Notes under the pieces: generated by a model
What the model was told of the DNA's origin: nothing
What the model saw: the letters and a program-made list of their open reading frames with translations, nothing else
The model's database searches: none
DNA from: DATADD01 sp046262355
GTDB taxonomy: Bacteria > Actinomycetota > CADDZG01 > WHSQ01
Assembly (NCBI GenBank): GCA_046262355.1
Contig: JBHEMX010000016.1
Span: 1-26,975, forward strand
Reading direction: 5' to 3'
DNA: 26,975 nucleotides
Position numbers and translations under genes: made by a program
Part shown: one piece after another, positions 8,510 to 16,535 of the stretch
Layout of the letters: every line of letters starts with the position of its first letter
Numbering within the stretch: the stretch's first letter is position 1

Positions 8510-9093
8510 GTCATCGAGACTCGATCTCTACGCAAGGCCTTCGGCGACCACGCTGGAGTCCTGCTCTACGTGGAGGATGCTTCCGTCGCTCTGCCGGCCA
8601 TGATGCGCTTGGGCTTGGAGCAGGGCATCGAGCAGGAGCGACCTACAGCCGGCCCGCTCGGCGGGCGAGGAGTCCTCGTGTTCGTCGCCGTCGTCCTCGG
8701 CGTCCGCCTCGAGACCGGCCTGCTGGGGCTGCTCCTGATCCTGCTGACCGCCGCACTGCTCACGATGTCGGTCACGGCGGCCTTCTCTGCTCTCGCCTAC
8801 GCCGTTCCGCAACACGGCACGTTCTTCGCGGTTGCCGGATTCGTCTCGCTGCCGCTGCTGTTCATGAGCAACGCGTTCGTGCCGCTGGAAGCCATGCCGG
8901 TGTGGATGGAGATCGTCGCCCGGCTGAACCCGCTCACCTACGGGATGAGGCGATGCGCGCGCTGGTGCTCGAGGGATGGGATGCACGGCTTGCGACCTCG
9001 CTGGCCGTGCTGACGCTGGTGGGAGGAGCGATCGGTCTTTCGCTCGGTACGTGGCAGTTCGGCACGCGCACCGGCGATCGGATCCAGGGCTGA
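8510..9093 (+). pseudogene. Decayed DrrAB-type ABC transporter (ATPase scraps fused to permease C-terminal half)
   Basis: One frame reads VIETRSLRKAFGDH, like the extreme N-terminus of a DrrA-type ATPase. It jumps directly to LYVEDASVALPAMMRLGLEQGIE, like the C-terminal regulatory end of such ATPases. No Walker A, signature or Walker B motif lies between. It then continues as the second half of an ABC-2 permease (hydrophobic helices, FVSLPLLFMSNAFVPLEAMP, LNPLTYG). At about 8945 the frame breaks: a one-base insertion would restore Y-G-x-EAMRALVLEGWD, which continues in another frame to the stop at 9093. Internal deletions plus a frameshift indicate a dead locus. Upstream bases 8345-8509 are open in the same frame but unrecognisable. 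Confidence 0.7.
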
Positions 9094-9099
9094 GACATG

Positions 9100-9129
9100 G
9101 GCGCCCGATGCAGCTGGGCTGCGGGCGCC
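9100..9129. terminator. GC-rich hairpin between convergent reading frames
   Basis: GGCGCCC (9100-9106) pairs with GGGCGCC (9123-9129), and GCAGC (9110-9114) pairs with GCTGC (9118-9122) around a TGG loop, with a three-base bulge. It sits between the stop at 9093 (+) and the stop at 9135 (-), the right place for a bidirectional terminator, although no T-run follows. Confidence 0.55.
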
Positions 9130-9134
9130 GGCGG

Positions 9135-9722
9135 CTACCGCTCCTGTTTGCCTTCCAGCCCGACTGCGAAGGAGACGTCCAGAGCGCCCTCTTGGCCCAC
9201 CGCCGCGCGCAGCATCTCGACCGCCTCCCGGAGATCCTCCCCGCTGTTCGCTCCTACCTCACACAAGAGGTCATAGTCGCCCTCTACGCGTTGGATGCCG
9301 AACTGCGGTGAACCGGCCGTGGTCGGTTCCGGGCCCGGGAGAGTCTCGGTCAGTCCGGCGACGAGCCCCGCAACGGCACCGGGCTCAGCCCGGAGCGCGA
9401 CTATGGCCTCGAAGCGAAAGAGGGGAAGCTTTCGCTTGATGATGCGGCCGAGCCAGTCCCACGGAAAGGCGAGCGAGACCAGCATCGGTCGAGCGCCATC
9501 CTTCCATGCGGTCAGCTCGAGTGCGGTTTCGTGGATCCCTTCCAGATTTCCGGGGGCGGCCTGGATCACGGTCAGCGAATCCCACGCTCCGACCAGACGG
9601 AACACGAAATGAACCGGTGAGTCGGTCGCCTTCTCGAGCGACTCGACGTGGTCCAGGTAGGCACGCGTCGCTCCCTTCGTGAGCAGGTACGCGTCGAGGT
9701 ACTCCTCGTGCTCAGGCGACAT
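9135..9722 (-). CDS. Conserved hypothetical protein with possible Lrp/AsnC-like sensory fold
   Basis: Start chosen at ATG 9722 behind GGGGGAG, giving MSPEHEEYLDAYLLTKG; the upstream extension of this frame is low-complexity and not credible. The 195-residue protein has no signal peptide or membrane span. Two similar halves can be made out: residues about 35-90 (VHFVFRLVGAWDSLTVI, LAFPWDW) and about 100-190 (FRFEAIVALRAEPGAVAGL, then GIQRVEGDYDLLCEVG, then LREAVEMLRAA). The second resembles the beta-alpha-beta-beta-alpha-beta ligand domain of Lrp/AsnC proteins, but no DNA-binding helix-turn-helix is present. The role is unknown. It is divergent from the large cyclase gene, 144 bases apart, so the two may share control. 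Confidence 0.7.
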   Translation of the reverse strand: MSPEHEEYLDAYLLTKGATRAYLDHVESLEKATDSPVHFVFRLVGAWDSLTVIQAAPGNLEGIHETALELTAWKDGARPMLVSLAFPWDWLGRIIKRKLPLFRFEAIVALRAEPGAVAGLVAGLTETLPGPEPTTAGSPQFGIQRVEGDYDLLCEVGANSGEDLREAVEMLRAAVGQEGALDVSFAVGLEGKQER

Positions 9723-9854
9723 GGCTCCCCCAGACGGCCGAGATCCCAGAACTATAGACGGGGGCCGCCGAGCGAGGTGGTGGTCCCGAAACAAACGTCG
9801 CCTCCCAGAGGAGCAGTCCTTGGCGGCGTGGCCGTTGCCGGGAGGACCCGTCCT

Positions 9855-9869
9855 TAGACTCTGCTTGTG
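9855..9869 (+). promoter_or_regulatory. Possible leaderless -10 element at the cyclase start
   Basis: TAGACT (9855-9860) fits the actinobacterial TANNNT -10 box and lies exactly 6 bases before the GTG at 9867, with no Shine-Dalgarno sequence between. That spacing is the hallmark of leaderless transcripts, where transcription starts at the first base of the start codon. A convincing -35 is not seen (TTGCCG at 9835 is spaced only 14 bases away). Confidence 0.4.
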
Positions 9870-12800
9870 AGATCGTGTGAACGCTGCGGGGAGCCCAGCG
9901 CGGAGCGCGCCGGCTTCTGCGCGTCGTGCGGGGCACCCCTTCGCCGAGCTCCTGATGAAGTACGCAAGACGGTTACATCGCTGTTCGCCGACCTCGTGGG
10001 TTCGACGGCACTCGCCCAGGAGCTCGATCCCGAGGCCTACCGAGATGTCATGTCGCGCTTCTTCGAGGCCATGGTGAAGGCGATACAGGCCCACGCCGGC
10101 GCCGTGGAGAAGTTCATCGGAGACGCCGTGCGGGCGACGTTCGGTGTTCCGCTCGTCTCCGAGGACGACGCCCTGCGCGCCGTCGAAGCGGCGCTCGACA
10201 TGCGCAGGCGCCTGGGCCGGTTGAACGACGGCCTCGAAGCCAGTCATGGGATCCGGCTGGAGGTTCGCATCGGGATCAACAGCGGCGAGGTCATTGCCGG
10301 CAGATCCGTTGCGGGGCAACCTCTGCTCGTGGGCCGCGCCACGACGACCGCAGCCCGCCTGCAGCAGGCGGCCCGGCCCGGAGAGATCCTCTTGGGGGAG
10401 GACACCTTTCGGCTCTTAAGACATTCCGTCGAGGCCGCGCCGATCGCGTTGGGGGTCAAGGGCAGAACGGATCCGATTACCGCTTACAGGGTCGTGGCGA
10501 AGCCTTCGGCGCGAGTGCGGGAAACGCGCCCCACACGCCACGCGATGGTGGGCCGGACAAGCGACAAAGCCGTGCTCCTGCAGACCTTCGAGGACGCCGC
10601 CGGCTCTCCGGCCTGCCGACTCGTCACGGTCGTGGGGACCCCCGGTGTGGGCAAGTCACGGCTCGTATCCGACTTCGCCGCCGAGGTCGGCGCGCGCGCA
10701 GCGATCCTGATGGGCCGCTGTCTTTCCTACGGCGAGGGGATCACGTACTGGCCCCTCAAGGAGATCATCAAGCAGGCCGCCGGCATAGGCGATGGGGACG
10801 ACGCGAGGCAGGCGCGCGCGAAGATAGAAGAGGCGGTCCAAGGCTCGCAGAGCGCCTCCTTGGTTACCGAGCGCTTGGCTCAGACCGTCGGCGTGGCGGA
10901 GGGACGAGCCGCGCCCGAGGAGATCGCGGCCGCGGCGCGCCGGCTCCTGCAGCAGATGGCGGCCCGAAGTCCAGTCGTCATCATCTTCGAAGACCTTCAC
11001 TGGGCGGAGAAGCCGCTGCTCGATGTGATCGAGCACCTACGTGATTGGTCGGGTTCGGTGCCGTTGCTGTTGCTGTGCGTGGCTCGCCCCGAGATCCTCG
11101 ATCAAGGGCCTCTTCGCACCGAGGCCGGTCGCATCGTATCGCTGCAACCTCTCGACCCCGCCGACAGCCGACTCGTGCTGAACAACCTCGCCGGCGATGT
11201 CGCGCTACCAGAACGCTTCAGCGCTCGGCTTGCCACCATGGCGGGAGGAAACCCCCTGTTCATGGAGCAGACAATGTCGATGTTGATCGACGACGGCATC
11301 CTTCGCCGCACCGCCGAGGGATGGATCACCCCAAGCGTCATCGACGTGCCGGTGGCGCCCACCATCCAGGTGATCCTCGCAGCTCGCCTCGATCGGCTCC
11401 GCGTGCCCGAGCGCGCCGTGCTCCAATGCGCCTCCGTCATCGGCCTGGAGGGGCCGATGACGGCGCTGCGCTACCTCCATGGCAGTGACCCGGCACCCGA
11501 GATGAAAGCGCTCGTCCAGAAGGAGTTCATCGAACGGTGGGGGTCGGACCACACCGGGGCCGAGAGCTTCTGCCTTCGTCATGCCCTGATCAGGGAAGCC
11601 GCCTACAACTCCATACCCAAGACACAGCGAGCCCTCTTGCACGAGCGTTTGGGCTCCTGGATGGAGGAGGAGTTCGAAGCACGCGTGGCCGAGTACGAGG
11701 AGATCATCGGATATCACTTCGAGCAGGCCTATCGCTACCGACGCGAGCTCGCCCCGCGCGAACCTCGCTACGCCGGTCTCGGGATCAAGGCAGCACAACG
11801 GCTTGCGTCGGCAGGTCGCCGCGCACATGGCCGCGAGGACATGGAGGGCACGCGCAACCTCTTGTCGCGTGCATCCCGTCTCTTCGACGAGGATGCGGGG
11901 CCACCGCTCGACGTCGTGGCGAAGCTCGGCGACGCGCTCACGGTCCTGCGCGACATGGGCGCCTGCAGAGAGCTCATCACCCGCGCAGAGAACGATTCGG
12001 TGCGCACAGGCGATCGCAGGTTCGAAGCCCATTCCCAGTACCTCAGATCCTACGTCGACGTCCGGGAGCAGCCCGACTACTCGAACACCGATGCGATCCA
12101 AGATGCCCGCCGAGCGGTCGAGCTGTGCGCAGAGCTACAAGACGAGGAGGGGCACGCGCGTTCGCTCAGCTATCTCGCATGGGCATATGTGGCGCTCGGG
12201 CGCAATGCCTCGGCGGTCGACGCCGGCCGCGCCGCGATCGCTGCTGCGCAGCGAGCCGGCAGCACGCACGTCGAGGCGTTCGGGCGCGAGATCCTCCTCG
12301 ATGCGATGGTGATCGGCCCGACGCCTGCTTCCGAGGCCTTGTCTCAGGTGAGCGAGTCTTTGGAGTGGTGCATGGGGACCACCAACAGGCGCATGGAAGC
12401 TGTTTGGTTGTTCAAACGCGCAGAGCTCGAAGCGATGCTGGACCGCTCCAATGCCGCCCGGCACTCGCTCTCCTTGGGGGACGCGCTCATGCGCGACCTT
12501 GGAGACACGGATGCGTTGCTCATGGCGAGATGCTTCGACTCTTTCACCGCCTACCTCTACCTCGGGATCCCCGAAAGTGCGGAAGCGGAGCTGCGACGCG
12601 CCCTGAAGATGTTGCAGGCGACGGGAGAGGTGTCCATCGCGGCGAGCGTGGGCGCGCGCCTCGCGGAGCTACTGTGTCGGCAAGGCAGCGTGAGCGAGGC
12701 TGAGGCGCTCTCGCTCGAGGCTCGGGAAACCACGAGCGCCGATGATCCGGACGTCCACATCCGCTGCTCCATCAATCTGGCAAGGATCTTGCTGCACAAG

Positions 12801-13040
12801 AGCAACGAAGCTGGAGCAGAAGGGCATGCGCGAGTGGCCTGCGAGCTGGCGGACGCCACGGACTGGCTGAATCTGCAGGGCGACGCCCGAAGGTGCCTGG
12901 GAGAGGTACTGAGAACGCGGGCGCCGGCGAGAAGCCGAGAGGCTCTGGCCGAGGCCGCAAGGCTTTATCGCGCGAAGGAGAACTCATTCTTGGATCGGTC
13001 CATCGCCGAGCGTCCGAGCCGATCAAGCCCCTCGAGATAG
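9867..13040 (+). CDS. Zinc ribbon / class III nucleotide cyclase / AAA ATPase / TPR signalling protein
   Basis: A 1057-residue protein starting at GTG 9867. Residues 1-25 form a double-CxxC zinc ribbon (Cys4, Cys7, Cys18, Cys21). Residues about 34-210 are a class III adenylate/guanylate cyclase domain with metal-binding Asp42 (FADLVGST) and Asp86 (FIGDAV), a nearby Lys82, and Arg164 in AARLQ. The position usually Asn in the 'VNxAARL' motif is Thr160, so activity may be altered. Residues about 225-620 are a STAND-like AAA ATPase with Walker A GTPGVGKS (257-264) and Walker B VVIIFEDLHWAE (Asp376). The remainder is helical TPR-like repeats. Such proteins act as large cytoplasmic signalling or regulatory switches; the ligand is unknown. 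No ribosome binding site is seen. Confidence 0.88.
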   Translation: MRSCERCGEPSAERAGFCASCGAPLRRAPDEVRKTVTSLFADLVGSTALAQELDPEAYRDVMSRFFEAMVKAIQAHAGAVEKFIGDAVRATFGVPLVSEDDALRAVEAALDMRRRLGRLNDGLEASHGIRLEVRIGINSGEVIAGRSVAGQPLLVGRATTTAARLQQAARPGEILLGEDTFRLLRHSVEAAPIALGVKGRTDPITAYRVVAKPSARVRETRPTRHAMVGRTSDKAVLLQTFEDAAGSPACRLVTVVGTPGVGKSRLVSDFAAEVGARAAILMGRCLSYGEGITYWPLKEIIKQAAGIGDGDDARQARAKIEEAVQGSQSASLVTERLAQTVGVAEGRAAPEEIAAAARRLLQQMAARSPVVIIFEDLHWAEKPLLDVIEHLRDWSGSVPLLLLCVARPEILDQGPLRTEAGRIVSLQPLDPADSRLVLNNLAGDVALPERFSARLATMAGGNPLFMEQTMSMLIDDGILRRTAEGWITPSVIDVPVAPTIQVILAARLDRLRVPERAVLQCASVIGLEGPMTALRYLHGSDPAPEMKALVQKEFIERWGSDHTGAESFCLRHALIREAAYNSIPKTQRALLHERLGSWMEEEFEARVAEYEEIIGYHFEQAYRYRRELAPREPRYAGLGIKAAQRLASAGRRAHGREDMEGTRNLLSRASRLFDEDAGPPLDVVAKLGDALTVLRDMGACRELITRAENDSVRTGDRRFEAHSQYLRSYVDVREQPDYSNTDAIQDARRAVELCAELQDEEGHARSLSYLAWAYVALGRNASAVDAGRAAIAAAQRAGSTHVEAFGREILLDAMVIGPTPASEALSQVSESLEWCMGTTNRRMEAVWLFKRAELEAMLDRSNAARHSLSLGDALMRDLGDTDALLMARCFDSFTAYLYLGIPESAEAELRRALKMLQATGEVSIAASVGARLAELLCRQGSVSEAEALSLEARETTSADDPDVHIRCSINLARILLHKSNEAGAEGHARVACELADATDWLNLQGDARRCLGEVLRTRAPARSREALAEAARLYRAKENSFLDRSIAERPSRSSPSR

Positions 13041-13086
13041 GTCCATCCCGAAGGCGAGGGATGACGAAGAAGGCGATGTATCCGGT

Positions 13087-14037
13087 TCATCGGCACTCGG
13101 CCGAGAACCTATCGAGCACCCCACCGTCTGCGCTCCTGTAAACGCCCGAGAAGGAGGTCTTGCGCAACCTCAAGAAGAGCACTCCGTGCAACTGGTCGAG
13201 CCGCACCCTCGAACCGGTCAGGGGTTCGGCGAAGAAATCGTCGTGCTGTTCCGCTCCGCCCGTGCCCACGACGATCTCGTAGGTTCCGTCGGACGCCGGC
13301 CGCCCGTCTTCGTCGAGCCTATCGAAGCGCTCGTAGACATGGTCGTGGGCCGCCAGAACGAGGTCCACGTCTGCGTCGACTGCGCGCTCCCACAAGGACT
13401 GAGCCGACGTGATGTTGCCGTGATCGGAACCAGACGACCAGCGGGGGTGGTGCCAGTAGGCGAGGTCACAAAGATGGTCATCGGTGTCTAGGTCCCGTTC
13501 CAGGAAAGAGAGTTGGGCGCCGTGGCCGGGATGATTGGAATCCAACGAGACAAGATGCCACTTGCCGAGGTCGAATGAGTACCAAGGCCCCGGGGGGTCG
13601 AAGTACTCCTCGTAGCCAGACGATCCATACTTGTCATGGTTGCCGGGTGCAGGATCGGTCTTGTCCTTGAACCGCCCCCAGGTCGGATCGTAGTAGTCCT
13701 CGAGAGTGTTGAGCGACCCCGCGGGGTACTGGCTGTCCCCCAACACGAGGACGCGGTCGGGATCCTCGTCGAGGATGAGATCGGACGTCGCCTTCTGGCC
13801 TCCCGGCTCGCTTTCAGAGATGTCCCCTGCGGCTGCGATGGTCACAGACCCGGCCGCTCGACGCTCGTCTCCAGCGTCGGGCTCTTCCGTTCGTTCCTCT
13901 TCAGGGCCGGCTTGCGAGGCCTCAGCATCTTTCCGCTCGGGCGCGGACCCCTGGTCGTTGCCTTGGGGAGTGCAGGAAGAGAGGACAACAAAGAGGCAGA
14001 CGACCCAATGCCCACGCAGCGAGCGGCTGCTATTCAC
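13087..14037 (-). CDS. Metallophosphoesterase lipoprotein
   Basis: The 316-residue product starts at GTG 14037. Its N-terminus MNSSRSLRGHWVVCLFVVLSSC is a lipoprotein signal with lipobox LSSC (Cys22), so it should be anchored to the outer face of the membrane. An acidic low-complexity linker follows, then the phosphoesterase domain: AAAGDIS, LGDSQYP, GNHDK, YWHHPRWSS and AAHDHVYERF. It is clearly related to the catalytic half of the secreted enzyme at 6635-8264. In the last motif the usual Gly is Ala, but both His are kept. Its start codon overlaps the end of soxR by 8 bases (GTGAATAG), implying translational coupling and co-transcription with soxR. The substrate is unknown. Confidence 0.88.
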   Translation of the reverse strand: MNSSRSLRGHWVVCLFVVLSSCTPQGNDQGSAPERKDAEASQAGPEEERTEEPDAGDERRAAGSVTIAAAGDISESEPGGQKATSDLILDEDPDRVLVLGDSQYPAGSLNTLEDYYDPTWGRFKDKTDPAPGNHDKYGSSGYEEYFDPPGPWYSFDLGKWHLVSLDSNHPGHGAQLSFLERDLDTDDHLCDLAYWHHPRWSSGSDHGNITSAQSLWERAVDADVDLVLAAHDHVYERFDRLDEDGRPASDGTYEIVVGTGGAEQHDDFFAEPLTGSRVRLDQLHGVLFLRLRKTSFSGVYRSADGGVLDRFSAECR

Positions 14038-14494
14038 CGGGCTCGGTCTCCCTCAGTGGCTTGGGCAGGTACACGGCCCCAGGTCCATGTGCGGCCGCGA
14101 TGTCCTCAGGGTTCGAGATGCGGCATCGCTCGAGGGATAGGCAGCCACAACCGATGCAGGAATCCAGGCCGTCGCGCAGGGCTTCGAGTGCTTCGATCTC
14201 TGCGTTGAGCCGCTCCCGCCACCGCCTCGAGATACGCGTCCAGTCCGCGCGCGTGGGGGTCCGTGATCGAGGCAGCTCTCCGAGGGCGCTACGGACCTCG
14301 TCAAGCGTCAGTCCGACGTGCCGTGCGGCGCGGATGAAGGCGAGCCTGCGCAGGACGTCCCTGCGGTAGCGGCGCTGTCCGCCCTCCGTCCGCTCAGCCG
14401 ACACCAGCCCTTCGCGCTCGTAGTAGCGCAGGGCCGAGGGAGCGAAGCCGCTCCGCCGAGCTGCTTCGCCTACCGAGAGTGAGTCCTTGGCCAT
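14030..14494 (-). CDS. soxR: Redox-sensitive MerR-family activator SoxR
   Basis: Start at ATG 14494 with GGAGG upstream; 154 residues, the normal SoxR length. Residues 5-75 are a MerR winged-helix DNA-binding domain (LSVGEAARRSGFAPSALRYY, then GGQRRYRRDVLRRL). A long dimerisation helix leads to the iron-sulfur site CIGCGCLSLERC. Cys113, Cys116, Cys118 and Cys124 have the same spacing as the four [2Fe-2S] ligands of E. coli SoxR (119, 122, 124, 130). SoxR sits on its promoter in both states and activates transcription when the cluster is oxidised, in actinobacteria mostly by redox-active small molecules. The divergent SDR-queA-like pair and the overlapping phosphoesterase lipoprotein are its likely regulon here. 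Confidence 0.93.
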   Translation of the reverse strand: MAKDSLSVGEAARRSGFAPSALRYYEREGLVSAERTEGGQRRYRRDVLRRLAFIRAARHVGLTLDEVRSALGELPRSRTPTRADWTRISRRWRERLNAEIEALEALRDGLDSCIGCGCLSLERCRISNPEDIAAAHGPGAVYLPKPLRETEPGE

Positions 14495-14511
14495 GCGGGC
14501 ATGCCTCCGAC

Positions 14512-14542
14512 TTGACTTGAAGCTAACTTTAACTCCTAGTCT
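14512..14542 (+). promoter_or_regulatory. SoxR/MerR-type promoter-operator for the SDR-queA-like genes
   Basis: A -35 TTGACT (14512-14517) and a -10 TAGTCT (14537-14542) are separated by 19 bases, the overlong spacer that defines MerR-family activated promoters. Within it lies an imperfect inverted repeat, GACTTGAAG (14514-14522) and CTTTAACTC (14527-14535), matching 7 of 9 positions around CTAA. It lies 52 bases before the SDR start and immediately upstream of the divergent soxR gene, so SoxR is the obvious regulator. That assignment is inference. Confidence 0.75.
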
Positions 14543-14594
14543 AGCGATCGGAACGGACCTACGACCCGTCGCCAGATCTAAGGAGAGCCGTTCG

Positions 14595-15302
14595 ATGTCT
14601 GTTGCCGTCATCACCGGGGCGTCACGTGGGCTGGGCCTCGCGCTCGCCCGAGAGCTCGTCCACCAGGGTTGGGACCTGATCGTCGACGCGCGCGACGGGG
14701 ACGCGCTCGAGAGCGCGACGGCCCCACTGCGGAAGATCGGAAAGGTCACCGCCATCCCCGGCGACGTTGCCGCCCCGGCCCACAGAGAAGCGATGGGGCG
14801 CGCGGCCCGCCGTGCGGGCCGCGTCGACCTGCTCGTCAACAACGCCAGCACGCTCGGCCCCAGTCCCCGCCCGATGCTCGACAGGTACCCGATAGGCGAG
14901 CTCGAGCGAGTCTTCCAGGTCAACGTCGTCGCCGCTCTGGCGATGATCCAGACCGTATTGCCCGAACTCGCCGGCGCCCATGGCTCGATCGTCAACGTGA
15001 CCTCCGACGCCGCAACGGAGCCTTACGAAGGTTGGGGAGGCTACGGTTCCTCCAAGGCTGCGCTCGAGCAGCTCACGGCCGTACTCGCGGCGGAGCAGAC
15101 CTCGCTGCACGTGTACGCGTTCGACCCCGGCGACATGCGCACCGTCATGCAACAAGAGGCGTTCCCGGGAGAGGACATCTCCGATCGCATGGAGCCAGAA
15201 ACGGTCGTGCCGGCGCTGATGCGCCTCATCGCCGAGCGGCCCCCGAGCGGAAGGTATCGGAGCTCGGAGCTCGAACCAACAACCGAGCGCGCTGGTCTAT
15301 GA
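14595..15302 (+). CDS. Short-chain dehydrogenase/reductase
   Basis: Start at ATG 14595 with AAGGAG at 14580-14585. The product is 235 residues, a usual classical-SDR length. It has the NAD(P) motif TGASRGLG (residues 7-14), LLVNNAS in place of the usual NNAG, a catalytic Ser in IVNVTSDA, and YGSSK (YxxxK) as the catalytic Tyr/Lys. A basic residue follows the glycine motif, so NADPH is plausible. The substrate cannot be deduced. The stop overlaps the next start (ATGA), so it is translationally coupled to the QueA-like enzyme. Expression is probably driven by the SoxR-type promoter at 14512-14542, which suggests a role in reducing a redox-cycling or oxidised metabolite. Confidence 0.88.
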   Translation: MSVAVITGASRGLGLALARELVHQGWDLIVDARDGDALESATAPLRKIGKVTAIPGDVAAPAHREAMGRAARRAGRVDLLVNNASTLGPSPRPMLDRYPIGELERVFQVNVVAALAMIQTVLPELAGAHGSIVNVTSDAATEPYEGWGGYGSSKAALEQLTAVLAAEQTSLHVYAFDPGDMRTVMQQEAFPGEDISDRMEPETVVPALMRLIAERPPSGRYRSSELEPTTERAGL

Positions 15303-16384
15303 GTGGCGCTCTCGCACCAGCTCGAACCACCTTCACCCTGCCTGAGAAGCTCCACGCAACCGAGCCTCCCGAAGCGCGCGGGGTGCCGCGCGACCAGGTC
15401 CGCCTGCTCGTCGCGCAGCCGGACGGGTTAGAGCACACTCGCTTCGAGCACATCAAGGATCTCTTGGTGGCGGGCGATGTCGTGGTGGTGAACACGTCGG
15501 CAACCTTGCCCGCGGCCGTCGACGGGATCCGTCTCGACGGAAGACCGGTGGTGGTGCACTTCTCGTCCCCGCTCCGAGGGGGGCTCTGGGTGATCGAACT
15601 GAGAGGGGCCGAGGGGCCATTGCCGGAAGCCGCTGCGGGTGACGTCGTGTACCTTCCCGGGGACGTCCGGATCGATGTCCTGGCGGCTTATCCGGACGCG
15701 GCCCGGGATCGAAGCCGCCTGTGGCGCGCGCACATCGAGGTCGATGCACCCGTCGAGGACTATCTCGCCTGCCAAGGGCGTCCGATCGCCTACGGCTACC
15801 TGCACGACCGTTGGCCGCTATCCGCCTATCAGACGATCTTCGCAAGACAAAGGGGTAGTGCGGAGATGCCGAGCGCGGCACGCCCTTTCACGCAACGGCT
15901 CATCATCGACTTGATCGTGCGGGGCATAAACGTCGCACCGGTCCTGCTGCACACCGGGGTTTCCTCGCTCGAGTCCGGTGAGCCTCCTCAAGAGGAACGC
16001 TACGAGGTTCCGCCGTCGACCTCCCGGCTCGTCAACGAGACGCGCCGGGCGCGAGGGCGCGTGATAGCGGTCGGCACCTCCGTGACGCGCGCGCTCGAGA
16101 CCGTCGCCGGACCACACGGCACCGTCGCATCCGGGCGCGGCCGTACGAACCTGGTCCTCGGCACCGATCGACCCGCTCGGGCCGTGGACGCGATCATCAC
16201 GGGGTGGCACGAACCCAAGGCTTCTCATCTGTCGTTGCTGGAAGCAGTGGCCGGGGCGGAGATGGTCCAGCGCGCCTACGACGCCGCGCTCGGAGCCGGC
16301 TACCTATGGCACGAGTTCGGAGATAGCTGCTTGCTGCTTCCCCACCCGCGTGCACGCAGGGCCAAGCTTCGACGAGTCACGTGA
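15299..16384 (+). CDS. QueA-like S-adenosylmethionine:tRNA ribosyltransferase-isomerase
   Basis: The 361-residue protein starts at ATG 15299, overlapping the SDR stop as ATGA. It matches the QueA family along its length: VVVNTSATLPA near the N-terminus, IAYGYLHDRWPLSAYQTIFA, ARPFTQRLI and GVSSLE in the middle, then AVGTSVTRALET and FGDSCLLLP at the end. Canonical QueA transfers the ribosyl part of SAM to 7-aminomethyl-7-deazaguanine in tRNA, making epoxyqueuosine. Here the usual 'APTAGLHF' signature reads MPSAARPF, marking a divergent branch seen in actinobacteria. No other queuosine gene (tgt, queC-F, queG) is in the window. The pairing with an SDR under SoxR-type control raises the possibility of a different substrate. 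Confidence 0.85.
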   Translation: MSGALAPARTTFTLPEKLHATEPPEARGVPRDQVRLLVAQPDGLEHTRFEHIKDLLVAGDVVVVNTSATLPAAVDGIRLDGRPVVVHFSSPLRGGLWVIELRGAEGPLPEAAAGDVVYLPGDVRIDVLAAYPDAARDRSRLWRAHIEVDAPVEDYLACQGRPIAYGYLHDRWPLSAYQTIFARQRGSAEMPSAARPFTQRLIIDLIVRGINVAPVLLHTGVSSLESGEPPQEERYEVPPSTSRLVNETRRARGRVIAVGTSVTRALETVAGPHGTVASGRGRTNLVLGTDRPARAVDAIITGWHEPKASHLSLLEAVAGAEMVQRAYDAALGAGYLWHEFGDSCLLLPHPRARRAKLRRVT

Positions 16385-16535
16385 CCTCTCGATCCTCGAA
16401 CTCCGCTCGCAACAAGACGCTGACCCAGGAGCGATACGTCGGCGATCCGGCCCCGATGCACGAAGCCCGCTCGGCAAGGTAACCGGGCCGCGATCTCGAT
16501 CTTGCAACGCGCGGTGCGAGACAATGGGAGACGTC

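Noticed and set aside
13041..13086. Weak hairpin CATCCC/GGGATG between convergent genes as a terminator
   Set aside because: Only a 6-base stem with an 8-base loop and no T-tract; too weak to claim.
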